From the NCBI GenBank assembly GCA_028702495.1, contig JAQVOS010000009.1, positions 1 through 36,512 of the forward strand: a stretch of DNA of 36,512 nt, given 5' to 3'. The translations under genes and the position numbers were made by a program. Below, piece after piece: positions 9,147 to 18,710 of the stretch. Numbering within the stretch: position 1 is the stretch's first letter; every line of letters begins with the position of its first letter. Under the pieces are notes generated by a model that saw only the letters and a program-made list of their open reading frames with translations, was not told the origin of the DNA and made no database searches. This DNA comes from Bacilli bacterium (GTDB lineage Bacteria > Bacillota_I > Bacilli_A > ML615J-28 > CAG-698).

Positions 9147-10099
9147 TGTGGGACTCCGAGTAAAACCAATTGTATGAATTGAACGATAACGTAGAAGACG
9201 GCACCTGAAAAAATCAAGCTATCAAAACGGTCAAGAACGCCACCGTGTCCAGGAAAAATATGTCCAAAATCTTTAATATTATAACTTCTTTTAAATTTTG
9301 ATGCAACTAAATCGCCTACTTGGACACAGAAAGAAATGATGAGTGACAAAACGAAAGTTGTCAAAATAATCACAACTTTTGTACCAATAGAGGCTTGAGG
9401 ACTAAAATCAATAATTTGATACAAAAAGATGGTAGCAACACCAACAAGTCCACCAGCGAGTAATCCCGCCACTGCCCCTTCTACTGATTTTTTGGGACTG
9501 ATTTCTGGTGCTAGTTTATGCTTTCCAAATTTTGATCCAAATAAATAAGCAACAGTATCTGTGGTAACGACGATGGTAAATAGATACCCAAAACTACGTC
9601 CACCGCGAATCATTAAATCCAAGTGCACCGAAGTGCTGATGGGTTCGATATATTCAATGCTAATGACATAACCCATGATTAGGCCACAATAACTTAAGGT
9701 AACAATACAAGCCATCATATCATGAGCAGTTGAGTTTTTTGTAAAAATGAGGATACCTAGACAAATTACAATCGTAGCAATAAAAATGGTGATAACCCAA
9801 AAGTGATACAGCATATTACGAATGACATCCTCAGTACTCACGACACTGAAATTAGCTATAGTATTGAGTCCTCGTGTAGATGCATAGTAAATGATTAGTA
9901 CTATTAAGCCTGAAAAAACAGGTACAATAAAGCGTAATTTTTTTAATGTGGGACTTTTGGTATAAAACATGTTCATCATTTCATATGATGCTACTACGCT
10001 AAGGAATAGACCTACCAATAAGAAAGGCCATCCGCCATAAGCAACAGCAGGGACTAAAACAAGCAATATACACGCTCCCGTGATGATTCTTTTTTTCAT
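9143..10099 (-). CDS. cdsA: Phosphatidate cytidylyltransferase
   Basis: Polytopic membrane protein; C-terminal SPKKSVEGAVAG and VGDLVASKFKRSYNIKDFGHIFPGHGGVLDRFDSL signature; overlaps dxr by 4 nt. Confidence 0.93.
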   Translation of the reverse strand: MKKRIITGACILLVLVPAVAYGGWPFLLVGLFLSVVASYEMMNMFYTKSPTLKKLRFIVPVFSGLIVLIIYYASTRGLNTIANFSVVSTEDVIRNMLYHFWVITIFIATIVICLGILIFTKNSTAHDMMACIVTLSYCGLIMGYVISIEYIEPISTSVHLDLMIRGGRSFGYLFTIVVTTDTVAYLFGSKFGKHKLAPEISPKKSVEGAVAGLLAGGLVGVATIFLYQIIDFSPQASIGTKVVIILTTFVLSLIISFCVQVGDLVASKFKRSYNIKDFGHIFPGHGGVLDRFDSLIFSGAVFYVIVQFIQLVLLGVPQ

Positions 10100-10785
10100 C
10101 GAAGGCCTCCAAAACGTCTTGAGCGTTGTTGATAATGTGCCATGGCCTGATCAAAATCAGCAGGGCTGAAATCAGGCCACAATATGTTGGTAAAATAGAG
10201 TTCACTATAGGCACTCTGCCATAGTAAGAAATTGCTGATTCGTTCCTCACCGCTGGTACGAATCATGAGGTCGACATCTGGAATGTCATATGTATCTAAA
10301 AATGAGGGCATATTGGCTTCGGTAATTGGAATGTTCGCAGTTTGTGCTTTTGCAATCGCACGAATGATTTCATCACGACCACCATAATTTAAGGCAATTG
10401 TAAAAAGTAATCCGGTGTTATTATGTGTTTTGTGTTCGAGATCACTCATCAAGGTACAAAGTTCGGTTCCTAAACGCGTCCGCTCTCCGATAAAACGAAG
10501 ACGAATATTATCTTCATGAAACGATTTAGAGTATTTTTTGAAAAATTCTTGGGGTAATTTCATGAGAAAGTTAACTTCTTCCTTCGGACGTGACCAATTT
10601 TCTGTAGAAAAAGCATAAACTGTTAGCATCGAAATTCCAATTTTATTAGCATGTCGAGCAATTGTTGCTAAATTTTCAGCACCTTGTCTGTGCCCAAAAT
10701 TTCGTGCGAGTCCCCTATTTTTAGCCCATCGTCCGTTTCCATCCATGATAATGGCGACATGATGGGGGTAGTTTTGTTTTTCCAT
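10096..10785 (-). CDS. uppS: Isoprenyl transferase (undecaprenyl diphosphate synthase)
   Basis: HVAIIMDGNGRWAKNRG, GHRQGAE, YAFSTENWSRP, NYGGRDEI, DLMIRTSGEERISNFLLWQSAYSELYF. Confidence 0.95.
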   Translation of the reverse strand: MEKQNYPHHVAIIMDGNGRWAKNRGLARNFGHRQGAENLATIARHANKIGISMLTVYAFSTENWSRPKEEVNFLMKLPQEFFKKYSKSFHEDNIRLRFIGERTRLGTELCTLMSDLEHKTHNNTGLLFTIALNYGGRDEIIRAIAKAQTANIPITEANMPSFLDTYDIPDVDLMIRTSGEERISNFLLWQSAYSELYFTNILWPDFSPADFDQAMAHYQQRSRRFGGLR

Positions 10786-10809
10786 ACAGACCTCTCTTTA
10801 TATTTTAAA

Positions 10810-10834
10810 GAGTATGAAGGGGCTCTCCATACTC
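10810..10834 (-). repeat. Stable intergenic hairpin between frr and uppS
   Basis: Minus-strand GAGTATGGAG-AGCCC-CTTCATACTC, 10-bp stem allowing one G-U; followed only by TTTAAAATAT, so a weak terminator at best. Confidence 0.5.
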
Positions 10835-10841
10835 TATGAGA

Positions 10842-11399
10842 CTAAATTTCCATTATGCTTGATTCTTTTTCTTTTGCTAGAGCATCGATTTTTTCAATAT
10901 ATTTATCGGTTAATTTTTGAACTTCTTCAGATCTTCTCTTTAAATCATCTTCAGAAATTTTACTATCTTTTTCTAACTTTTTAAGTTGATCAACACAATC
11001 ACGACGAATATTTCGGATCGCAATCTTATTGTTTTCTCCGGTTGTTTTCACTTCTTTGACTAAATCTTTCCGGCGTTGTTCGGTTAAAGAGGGGAACATA
11101 ATTCGAATCACTGTTCCATCACTTTGAGGTACAAGATTTAAATCAGCCAATTGAATGGCTTTTTCAATATCTTTTAAGGCATACTTATCAAAAGGTTTAA
11201 TCACAAGGATTTGAGCTTCAGGAACACTAATTTGAGCTATTTGATTGAGCGGAGTCATTGCTCCATAATACGATACATTTACATTATTTAAAACGGTTGG
11301 ATTCGCTCTTCCTGAACGAATAAGGGCAAGTTCTCTTTTGAATGCTTCAATTGTTTTGTGCATCCGATCTTCGCCCATTAAAATAATCATTTCTGGCAT
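10842..11399 (-). CDS. frr: Ribosome recycling factor
   Basis: MHKTIEAFKRELALIRSGRANPTVL, QISVPEAQILVIKPFDK, IRIMFPSLTEQRRKDLVKEVK, AIRNIRRD. Start set at Met 11399 after AAAGGAG. Confidence 0.93.
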   Translation of the reverse strand: MPEMIILMGEDRMHKTIEAFKRELALIRSGRANPTVLNNVNVSYYGAMTPLNQIAQISVPEAQILVIKPFDKYALKDIEKAIQLADLNLVPQSDGTVIRIMFPSLTEQRRKDLVKEVKTTGENNKIAIRNIRRDCVDQLKKLEKDSKISEDDLKRRSEEVQKLTDKYIEKIDALAKEKESSIMEI

Positions 11400-11403
11400 A
11401 AAA

Positions 11404-12120
11404 TTACTCCTTTCGATTGGAAATGAGAGTGCCAATAGAATAATCATTGGCAGCTTTTTTAATATTCCCTTTTACATTCATATCAAAAACTAAAATATCG
11501 ATGTTGTTTTCCATACAAAGAGTTGAGGCTGTCATATCCATCACATTCAAATGTTTATCAAAGACTTCTTGATGTGTTAGTTTATTGAATCGATGGGCAC
11601 CATTGTTTTTTCTTGGGTCATCCGAATACACACCATCCACTCCATTTTTTGCCATTAAAATGAGTTTTATCCCAAGTTCGGCACTTCGTAGAGCTGCGGT
11701 AGTGTCGGTCGAGAAGAATGGGATTCCATTTCCTCCCCCAAAAATAACGATCCTACCTTTTTCTAAATGAGATAATGCTTTTCGACGAATATAAGGTTCG
11801 GCTACACTTGGAATGGCAAGAGAAGTCATGGCTCGTGTTTCAAGCCCTAAAGCTTCTAATGCGTTTTGTAATGCAAGCGCATTGAGAATGGTTGCAATCA
11901 TTCCCATATAATCGGCACTTGAGCGTTCCATACCACTGAGTTGAGCATCGCGGCCTCGCCAGATATTTCCAGCACCTACGACAATCCCAAGTTCAAGGTT
12001 TCCTTGGTCATATAGATTCTTAATTTCTTGAGCAATGTTTTTTACTTTTTCATGATCAATGCCTTTTGAATCACCATAGGCCAATGCTTCACCGCTGATT
12101 TTTAATAGGATACGTTTCAT
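11404..12120 (-). CDS. pyrH: UMP kinase
   Basis: RILLKISGEALAYG, GIVVGAGNIWRGR, DYMGMIATILNALALQ, FGGGNGIPFFSTDTTAALRSAE, AKNGVDGVYSDDPRKN. Confidence 0.95.
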   Translation of the reverse strand: MKRILLKISGEALAYGDSKGIDHEKVKNIAQEIKNLYDQGNLELGIVVGAGNIWRGRDAQLSGMERSSADYMGMIATILNALALQNALEALGLETRAMTSLAIPSVAEPYIRRKALSHLEKGRIVIFGGGNGIPFFSTDTTAALRSAELGIKLILMAKNGVDGVYSDDPRKNNGAHRFNKLTHQEVFDKHLNVMDMTASTLCMENNIDILVFDMNVKGNIKKAANDYSIGTLISNRKE

Positions 12121-12147
12121 TCTTTCTCTCCTGTTGATTTATTTTTT

Positions 12148-12176
12148 AAAAAAAGGCACATGAAAAAATGTGCCCT
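12148..12176 (-). terminator. Intrinsic terminator after tsf
   Basis: Minus strand GGCACAT-TTTTTC-ATGTGCC followed by TTTTTTT. Confidence 0.8.
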
Positions 12177-12182
12177 TATCGT

Positions 12183-13061
12183 TTACTTGCATCCGCAAGT
12201 TGCTGCCATGACTTCTTCAGCAAAACAGTCTTTACGTTTTTCGATTCCTTCTCCGACTTCAAGGCGTAAGTATGTTAATATCTTACCATTATTTCCTTTA
12301 ACGTATTGTTCAACAGTTTTTTCTGGATCTTTAACAAATAGTTGGTTCACCAAGCAAATTTCTTTCAAATATTTTTGAACACGGCCAATGACCATCTTTT
12401 CAACAATATTTGCTGGTTTTCCTTCATTTAAAGCCTCTTGAGTTAGAATAGCCTTCTCTTTTTCAACATCAGCTGGATCAACAGAAGCGATGTCTAAATA
12501 CTTAGGATTCATTGCGGTAACGTGCATACATACATCACGAGCAACTTCTTCATTGCCACCTTCTAAAATGGTAAGAGAGACAATTTTTCCTTGCATGTGG
12601 CTATATAAGCCAAATACTTGACTATCAGTCTTATGAAAGACATGAACGCGACGCAATGAAATTTTTTCACCAATTTTCGCTGTTGCATTGATGACCATAT
12701 CGGATACTTTTACACCATCAACTTCAGCATTTAATGCTTCTTCATCGTTGGTAGCATTGCTTTTTAGAATGGCTTGACCAATTTCATGAGCAAAGTCTAA
12801 AAATACTTTATTTTTGGCAACGAAATCCGTTTCGCTATTGAGTTCAAAGACAATGGCTTTGTTGCCACTAACTTCAAAAGTAACGATGCCTTCTGCAGCG
12901 ATACGATCTTGTTTTTTTGCAGCTTTCGCAATTCCTTTTTCACGGAGCCAAGTGATGGCTTCTTCGATATTTCCATTGGTTTCAACCAAGGCGCGTTTAC
13001 AATCCATCATACCTGCACCAGTGATTTCTCTTAATTCTTTTACTAATTGGGCATTAATCAT
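12183..13061 (-). CDS. tsf: Translation elongation factor Ts
   Basis: VKELREITGAGMMDCKRALVETNGNIEEAITWLREKGIAKAAKK; ELNSETDFVAKN; HVTAMNPKYL. Confidence 0.95.
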   Translation of the reverse strand: MINAQLVKELREITGAGMMDCKRALVETNGNIEEAITWLREKGIAKAAKKQDRIAAEGIVTFEVSGNKAIVFELNSETDFVAKNKVFLDFAHEIGQAILKSNATNDEEALNAEVDGVKVSDMVINATAKIGEKISLRRVHVFHKTDSQVFGLYSHMQGKIVSLTILEGGNEEVARDVCMHVTAMNPKYLDIASVDPADVEKEKAILTQEALNEGKPANIVEKMVIGRVQKYLKEICLVNQLFVKDPEKTVEQYVKGNNGKILTYLRLEVGEGIEKRKDCFAEEVMAATCGCK

Positions 13062-13079
13062 ATAAATGCTCCTTTCCTA

Positions 13080-14165
13080 TTATTTATTTTCGGATTCAAC
13101 TGTTTCAGTAACAGGGGCTTTAGGGGCTCTTTTTTTCTTTTCAGGAGCAGGAGCAGCCACTTCTACAACAGGCGCCGTCTCAACAACAGGGGCTGTCTCA
13201 ACAACAGGCGCTGTCTTAACAACAGGGGCTGTCTCAACAACAGGGGCTGTCTCATCAACTGGAGCTGATGCGACGGGAGCGGTTGCTTTCACAGCGGTGA
13301 TTTCAACGCGTTCTGGCCGAGGAGTACGGGGTTGGTAAGGCTTTGTATTATCACGACGACGATTGTCACGATTGTCACGATTATTACGGTTGTCACGGTT
13401 ATAACCATTTCTTTGATAGCGATTTCCACGGAATCCTTTTTCATCTTGAGGCATTTCTTCTGGGAAGGTAATTTCGATAGGAGTCCCTCCTAACGCTTCA
13501 ACAACAGCATTAGCCATGGTTCCAACAATCAATTTAACGCTACGGATTGCATCATCATTTGCAGGAATAACAAAATCTACTTCATCTGGATCGCAGTTGG
13601 TATCAACAAGTCCAAATACCGGAATACTTAAACGGTGAGCTTCAGCGACAGCATTGTGTTCAGTTTTGGGATCAACAACGAATAATGCAGCAGGCATACC
13701 CTTCATTTCACGAATTCCACTGAAATATTTTAATAATTTTTCTTGTTCTTTTTTGAGTCCAGCGACTTCTTTCTTTGGCAAAACATCGAAGACGCCTGTG
13801 GCTTCCATTTCTTCAATTTGGCCTAAACGACCAATACTCTTTTTGATGGTTTTGAAATTGGTAAGAGTTCCACCCAACCATCTTTGATCAACATAATATT
13901 GACCAGCACGTACAGCTTCTTCTTTGATAACATCTTGTGTTTGTTTTCTTGTACCAACGAAGAGAACAGTTCCACCATTTTGAACGATGGTATACAATTG
14001 TTTGTACGCTTCTTCAACCAATTGTTCTGTTTTTGAAAGGTCAATGATATAAATACCATTTCTTTCTTCATAAATATACTCTTTCATTTTTGGGTTCCAG
14101 CGGCGAGTATTGTGACCGAAATGAACTCCAGCTTCTAGCAATTGTTTTTTTGTAATAACAGCCAT
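13080..14165 (-). CDS. rpsB: 30S ribosomal protein S2 with ~135-aa low-complexity C-terminal extension
   Basis: Core [73 protein letters not shown]; then Arg/Asn-rich [18 protein letters not shown] and (ETAPVV)n repeats. Confidence 0.95.
   Translation of the reverse strand: MAVITKKQLLEAGVHFGHNTRRWNPKMKEYIYEERNGIYIIDLSKTEQLVEEAYKQLYTIVQNGGTVLFVGTRKQTQDVIKEEAVRAGQYYVDQRWLGGTLTNFKTIKKSIGRLGQIEEMEATGVFDVLPKKEVAGLKKEQEKLLKYFSGIREMKGMPAALFVVDPKTEHNAVAEAHRLSIPVFGLVDTNCDPDEVDFVIPANDDAIRSVKLIVGTMANAVVEALGGTPIEITFPEEMPQDEKGFRGNRYQRNGYNRDNRNNRDNRDNRRRDNTKPYQPRTPRPERVEITAVKATAPVASAPVDETAPVVETAPVVKTAPVVETAPVVETAPVVEVAAPAPEKKKRAPKAPVTETVESENK
13159..13266 (-). repeat. Six tandem 18-bp repeats inside rpsB encoding (ETAPVV)n
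   Basis: Plus-strand unit GTCTCAACAACAGGGGCT repeated in frame with few substitutions: 13177, 13195, 13213, 13231 near-identical; flanking units at 13159 and 13249 more diverged. Confidence 0.9.
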
Positions 14166-14189
14166 TTTTTCTTTTCTCCTTTTTATTTT

Positions 14190-14276
14190 GTTTGGCCTCC
14201 ACCAATATCACCGAAAACCGCCTCACAAATCTGTGCACTAGACGACGTTCTCCATCGATGTGTGTATTTTTTTTGC
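14190..14276 (-). promoter_or_regulatory. Candidate structured 5' leader of rpsB (possible autoregulatory leader)
   Basis: ~110-nt leader between promoter and rpsB. Complementary segments CAUCGAU/AUUGGUG, GUCGUCU/AGGCGGU and CACA-GAUU-UGUG could form a three-tier hairpin. Folded by eye only. Confidence 0.35.
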
Positions 14277-14283
14277 CTTATTT

Positions 14284-14312
14284 ATTATACCATAAAACCA
14301 TTCATTATGCAA
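14284..14312 (-). promoter_or_regulatory. Sigma-A type promoter for rpsB-tsf
   Basis: Minus strand TTGCAT (14307-14312), 17-nt spacer, TATAAT (14284-14289). Confidence 0.75.
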
Positions 14313-14339
14313 GTTGTTTAAGGTTGGTTTTTTTTAATT

Positions 14340-14774
14340 TTATGATTGTTTTGTACTACCAAAACCACCTTGGCGAGGGTGGGTAACTTCGTCATTGTCA
14401 ACTTTCAAATAAGGCATGAATATTCCTTGAGCAACACGATCAAATCGCTTTAATGAAATCTCTTGAGTCGATTGATTATAGAGAGCAAGTTGGATATGAC
14501 CCAAATTACTTGGATTGTTATAGTAATCACTGTCAATAATCCCTGTTTGATTGAGTAAAAGGAGTTCATATTTCAAAGCGAGACTACTACGAATGTAAAG
14601 AGCTAAAAATTCATCTTCCTGCATGTAGGCTCTCACATACGTTGGTAATAGGATTTTTGATTTTGGAGGAATAGTGACGTCTTCCACTACAAAAAAATCA
14701 TATCCCGCACTGCCCTTGGTTGCTCTTGTGGGGATGATACCACGTTCATCAAGTTGGTCAAATCCACGTTTCAT
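14340..14774 (-). CDS. dut: dUTP diphosphatase (trimeric dUTPase family)
   Basis: RATKGSAGYDF, YIRSSLALK, NQTGIIDSDYYNNP, RFDRVAQGIFMPY, RQGGFGST, in the order of dUTPase motifs I-V. Confidence 0.85.
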   Translation of the reverse strand: MKRGFDQLDERGIIPTRATKGSAGYDFFVVEDVTIPPKSKILLPTYVRAYMQEDEFLALYIRSSLALKYELLLLNQTGIIDSDYYNNPSNLGHIQLALYNQSTQEISLKRFDRVAQGIFMPYLKVDNDEVTHPRQGGFGSTKQS

Positions 14775-15676
14775 TATTCGTCTCCCTTTTTATTTCTTGG
14801 AAAAAATTTTTGATAGGCTTCTTTTAAAGTATCTTTGGATACATGGGTATATATCTGTGTTGTTGAAAGATTTTCATGTCCTAATAATTCTTGAACACTT
14901 CGTAAATCAGCCCCATGATCAATGAGATGCGTTGCAAAAGAGTGGCGTAACATATGAGGACTAATTTTTATTTGAAGGGCTGCCTGGTCCGTAATTTGAT
15001 TAAGAATGATCCGAATCCCTCGCTGAGTGAGTTCTGTTCCACGATAGTTCAGAAAAGCATAGGGATTTTCGGAATTGTTTCCTTTCGCTAGAAGAACGAT
15101 TCGAGCACTTTGAAGATAGTCTTGAAGGGCATTCTTCATATGTTCATACATGGGAAGATATCGCTCTTTGCGTCCTTTTCCCAAAACGATCAGTTGATTA
15201 TTATAAAAATCAAAATCTTGAATCTTTAATCCACATAATTCTGATACACGCATTCCCGTTCCATATAACAATTCTAAAATAGCCATATTCCGTTTTCCTA
15301 AGGGCGTGTTCGTGTTAATCGATTCAAACAGTTGGTCTAGTTCTTCAAAGTATAAAAACTTGGGAAGACTTTTTTCTAATTTTGGTGATGATATCTCACT
15401 AAAAACATTGGTAGCAACAATCCCTTCCATCATCAAAAAGCGATAAAAGCTTCTTAAACTCGACATTTTTCGTGCAATGGAACGAGATTTATACCCTTTA
15501 TCACTTAGAAAGGAAACATAGTAACGAATGATGTTGCTCTTGATGGCATCATATCGAGGAAAATGATTTGAATCAAGATATTCAATGAATTCATGAATAT
15601 CATTTGTATAATTTAGAATCGTATAAGGAGAATAATTCCGTTCTGTTTTTAAATAGTTTATAAAAGCACTTATCAT
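14774..15676 (-). CDS. xerC: Tyrosine recombinase XerC
   Basis: N-terminal SAM-like domain; [66 protein letters not shown]; adjacent to trmFO as in Bacilli. Confidence 0.9.
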   Translation of the reverse strand: MISAFINYLKTERNYSPYTILNYTNDIHEFIEYLDSNHFPRYDAIKSNIIRYYVSFLSDKGYKSRSIARKMSSLRSFYRFLMMEGIVATNVFSEISSPKLEKSLPKFLYFEELDQLFESINTNTPLGKRNMAILELLYGTGMRVSELCGLKIQDFDFYNNQLIVLGKGRKERYLPMYEHMKNALQDYLQSARIVLLAKGNNSENPYAFLNYRGTELTQRGIRIILNQITDQAALQIKISPHMLRHSFATHLIDHGADLRSVQELLGHENLSTTQIYTHVSKDTLKEAYQKFFPRNKKGDE

Positions 15677-16965
15677 AGGGATTGATTCCTTATTTGTTCA
15701 ATTCGGACTAGGGCTCGTGTAAGATATGCTTCTTTTCGGTCTTTCTTTTTTAAGGCTGGGGGTTCATCGAATAAACCAAAATTAACATTCATTGGAACGA
15801 AGGTACTATTGGCGGTTCCAATGTGATGTTGAAGCGCCCCCAATGCTGTTTCTTTTGTGAAATCAATCATGGGTTTTCCTTCAAGAGTGAGGGCCATATT
15901 GATTCCTGCAACCAATCCTGAAGCAGCACTTTCAATATAACCTTCAACTCCCGTCATTTGACCTGCAAAAAATAAGTCTTCACGTTTCTTGGTTTGATAA
16001 TAGAGGTTCAAAACGTGAGGCCCATACACATATGTATTGCGATGCATGACGCCATAACGAACAATTTCACAGTTTTCAAGTCCAGGAATCAATTGACATA
16101 AACGTTTTTGTTCTGGAAACTTCAAATGAGTTTGAAATCCGACAAGATTATATAATGAACGATGATTATTTTCCTGCCGCAACTGTACAACCGCATAGGG
16201 GCGTTTTCCAGTTTTGGGATTGTCTAGTCCCACGGGTTTCATTGGGCCGTATAGGAGTGTTTGTTTACCTCTTTTAGCCATTTCTTCAATGGCCATGCAT
16301 CCTTCAAACACTTTCATTTCAAAGTCTTTGGGAGTCACTGCCTCAGCGTGGATTAAAACGTCATAGAAGCGGTCAAAATCCTCTTCCGTCATCGGACAAT
16401 TAAGATAATCTGCTTCACCCTTATCGTAACGAGATTTTCGATATACAATGTCCAAATTGATAGAGCTTGATGCAATAATGGGGGCAATAGCATCATAAAA
16501 ATAGAGATGTTCTTCGCCGCAAAAATCTTGAATGGCTTTACTAATGGCATCACTACTGAGGGGGCCTGTTGCTATAATGGTTGGACCTTCAGGGATTGAT
16601 TCTATTTCTTCGTTTATGAATTCCACCAAAGGATGACTCTTTAATGTGGAAGTAATCATTTGGCTAAATAGATCTCGATCAACTGCTAATGCTCCTCCAG
16701 CTGGAACCTCAGTCGCTAGAGCGGCCTTCATAACAAGGGAATCAAGACGCATCATTTCTTCTTTTAAGAGTCCTACCGCATTGGTATTCGCCCGTGCTCG
16801 TAAAGAATTGCTACAAATCAATTCGGCGAATCCACCTGTTTGATGGGCAGGAGTTAGTTTTGTAGGACGCATTTCAAAAAGACGAACGCGATATCCTCGT
16901 TTTATTAATTGATAGGTTGCTTCGACCCCAGCAAGGCCGGCTCCAACGACATTGATTGTTTTCAT
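15673..16965 (-). CDS. trmFO: Methylenetetrahydrofolate-tRNA-(uracil-5-)-methyltransferase TrmFO
   Basis: [86 protein letters not shown]. Confidence 0.95.
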   Translation of the reverse strand: MKTINVVGAGLAGVEATYQLIKRGYRVRLFEMRPTKLTPAHQTGGFAELICSNSLRARANTNAVGLLKEEMMRLDSLVMKAALATEVPAGGALAVDRDLFSQMITSTLKSHPLVEFINEEIESIPEGPTIIATGPLSSDAISKAIQDFCGEEHLYFYDAIAPIIASSSINLDIVYRKSRYDKGEADYLNCPMTEEDFDRFYDVLIHAEAVTPKDFEMKVFEGCMAIEEMAKRGKQTLLYGPMKPVGLDNPKTGKRPYAVVQLRQENNHRSLYNLVGFQTHLKFPEQKRLCQLIPGLENCEIVRYGVMHRNTYVYGPHVLNLYYQTKKREDLFFAGQMTGVEGYIESAASGLVAGINMALTLEGKPMIDFTKETALGALQHHIGTANSTFVPMNVNFGLFDEPPALKKKDRKEAYLTRALVRIEQIRNQSL

Positions 16966-17019
16966 ACTTTACCACCTGTTCATATTATAGCACATGAAAG
17001 ATGTTAAAACTAGAAAATT

Positions 17020-17069
17020 ATGAGAAAAGACGCGTATCAATGTGCCATTATATGCACTGATTCGCGTCT
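17020..17069 (-). terminator. Intrinsic terminator after the TPR gene, before trmFO
   Basis: Minus strand AGACGCG..ATCA..GTGC-loop-GCAC..TGAT..CGCGTCT followed by TTTTCT. Confidence 0.7.
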
Positions 17070-17973
17070 ATTTTTGAACAATGGATTGATATTCTGGGCT
17101 TTTTATATAGTCAGCAAGTTCACCATCTTCTTTCATATATTGAAATAATGAACGCTTTTTATAATAAACATATGTAAAACATTCTGTTGCATTCTTATAA
17201 TCGTTCATTAAGACATACAAACATCCAAGATTATACCAAAGTTCATATTGCTCGGGACTTTTTTCCAATCCTTTGAGATAAGCTTGTTTTGCTTTTTCGT
17301 AATCTTTATAGGCTATTTTATATAAAATTCCCAAATTGTAATGGGTTTGAGGATAAGGCTCTGGTTTTGTCAGTTCTTCAAGATAATATAGAAGTGACTT
17401 TTCATGATCTTGTAATTTTGAATAAACAACCCCCAGATTATAAGCAATCATATTTTGTTTTGAATCAATTTCATAAGCTTTCTGAAAATGTTCTAAAGCT
17501 TCCTCATCTTTACCTTCTTGCTCTAAAATGGCTCCTAGATTGAGATGACTCCAAAAGTGTTTGGGTTCATAAGTAAGGGCGAGCTCATAATACTTTTTAG
17601 CTTCCGAATACCGTTGAAGATGATCATAGAGGAAAGCACAATCATAATATAGGAAGACGTGATTGGGTTCAATTTCAATCGCTTCCTCATAATATTGTAA
17701 AGCTTCATCATATCGACCTTCTTCTTCATAAATGAAGGCAAGGGAGTAACAACTGCGAGCATCTTTATCATGAAGTATAATCGTTTTGAAAAGATTTTCG
17801 GCTTGCGGATATTTCTTGGCTTCGATATAACTCGAGCCTAAATTCACCATATCTTCGTGGGTCAAACCCATTTCATAAACAGTTTCATATTCTTTAATTG
17901 CTTCTTCATATTTTGCTTGCAGAAATAATTCTCGAGCTTTTTGAATGATACGACGATATTGAAATTTGCTCAT
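17068..17973 (-). CDS. Tetratricopeptide repeat protein
   Basis: Successive ~34-aa TPR units (e.g. ARSCYSLAFIYEEEGRYDEALQYYEEAIEIEPNHVFLYYDCAFLYDHLQRYSEAKKYYELALTYEP). Confidence 0.85.
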   Translation of the reverse strand: MSKFQYRRIIQKARELFLQAKYEEAIKEYETVYEMGLTHEDMVNLGSSYIEAKKYPQAENLFKTIILHDKDARSCYSLAFIYEEEGRYDEALQYYEEAIEIEPNHVFLYYDCAFLYDHLQRYSEAKKYYELALTYEPKHFWSHLNLGAILEQEGKDEEALEHFQKAYEIDSKQNMIAYNLGVVYSKLQDHEKSLLYYLEELTKPEPYPQTHYNLGILYKIAYKDYEKAKQAYLKGLEKSPEQYELWYNLGCLYVLMNDYKNATECFTYVYYKKRSLFQYMKEDGELADYIKSPEYQSIVQK

Positions 17974-18710
17974 AGGGTTATCTGAATAAAACTGATGAGA
18001 TTATTAATAAAGTGAATTCCCATAGGAACAAAAATATTTTTTCGAGACAAAATGTAACTCAAAGAAATGACAAGTGCAAGCGCTAAATATTGAAAAATGA
18101 AGACTAAGCTATCAATATCGGTGATGACATGAATGGCTGCAAAGATGAGGGAAGAAACAATAAGAGATACCCATTTTGACATTTTTAACGTTTTTTCACA
18201 AAATCCAAATAAAAATTTTCTAAAAATCATCTCTTCAATGAAGGGTGCAGCAATAACGGTTGAGAAAAACATAAACGGTTTAATGGGGGAGTTTGTCGCG
18301 TTTATGATAATTTGCTGATTGGCTGAGTCCCCCTCAATGCCTAAAACCGTATAGATTAAACCGAGAACCAGCATCAATCCATACATTACGACAATACCAC
18401 CGATGATGTATACTAGATTGGATGCCCAATCTTTTCCAAAACGTATCAAATTTTCTTTAAGTTCTTTAAAGAAGATAACGGCAAAAAAAGCAATCATAAT
18501 TACTTTTGCAGCAGCATCCGCTATGAGAGAATCGAATAGGAACGATTCGGATTCTAAATATTCGGGGCTTAGTAGAAACCCTGGAATTTTGATAGATAGG
18601 TAAAGAAGCAATGGAATAAGCAATAATAGAGGTCCCACTAAAAGGAAACTAAAAGAAGTAAGAAACATCATTCCATCATGATTTTTACTAATTTTGTTAG
18701 CGAATGTCAT
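17970..18710 (-). CDS. CPBP family intramembrane metalloprotease (CAAX protease-like)
   Basis: Polytopic; motifs EEMIFRKFLFG (EExxxR), FAAIHV (FxxxH), HFINN. Confidence 0.85.
   Translation of the reverse strand: MTFANKISKNHDGMMFLTSFSFLLVGPLLLLIPLLLYLSIKIPGFLLSPEYLESESFLFDSLIADAAAKVIMIAFFAVIFFKELKENLIRFGKDWASNLVYIIGGIVVMYGLMLVLGLIYTVLGIEGDSANQQIIINATNSPIKPFMFFSTVIAAPFIEEMIFRKFLFGFCEKTLKMSKWVSLIVSSLIFAAIHVITDIDSLVFIFQYLALALVISLSYILSRKNIFVPMGIHFINNLISFIQITL

Noticed and set aside
12183-12230. EF-Ts C-terminal ATCGCK cysteine pair as a possible metal site
   Set aside because: Only two cysteines at the extreme C-terminus; insufficient to support a metal-binding claim.
13066-13338. Plus-strand 90-aa ORF with collagen-like TTGAVS repeats
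   Set aside because: Antisense shadow of the rpsB tail repeats; no promoter or RBS support, and the sense frame is the S2 extension.
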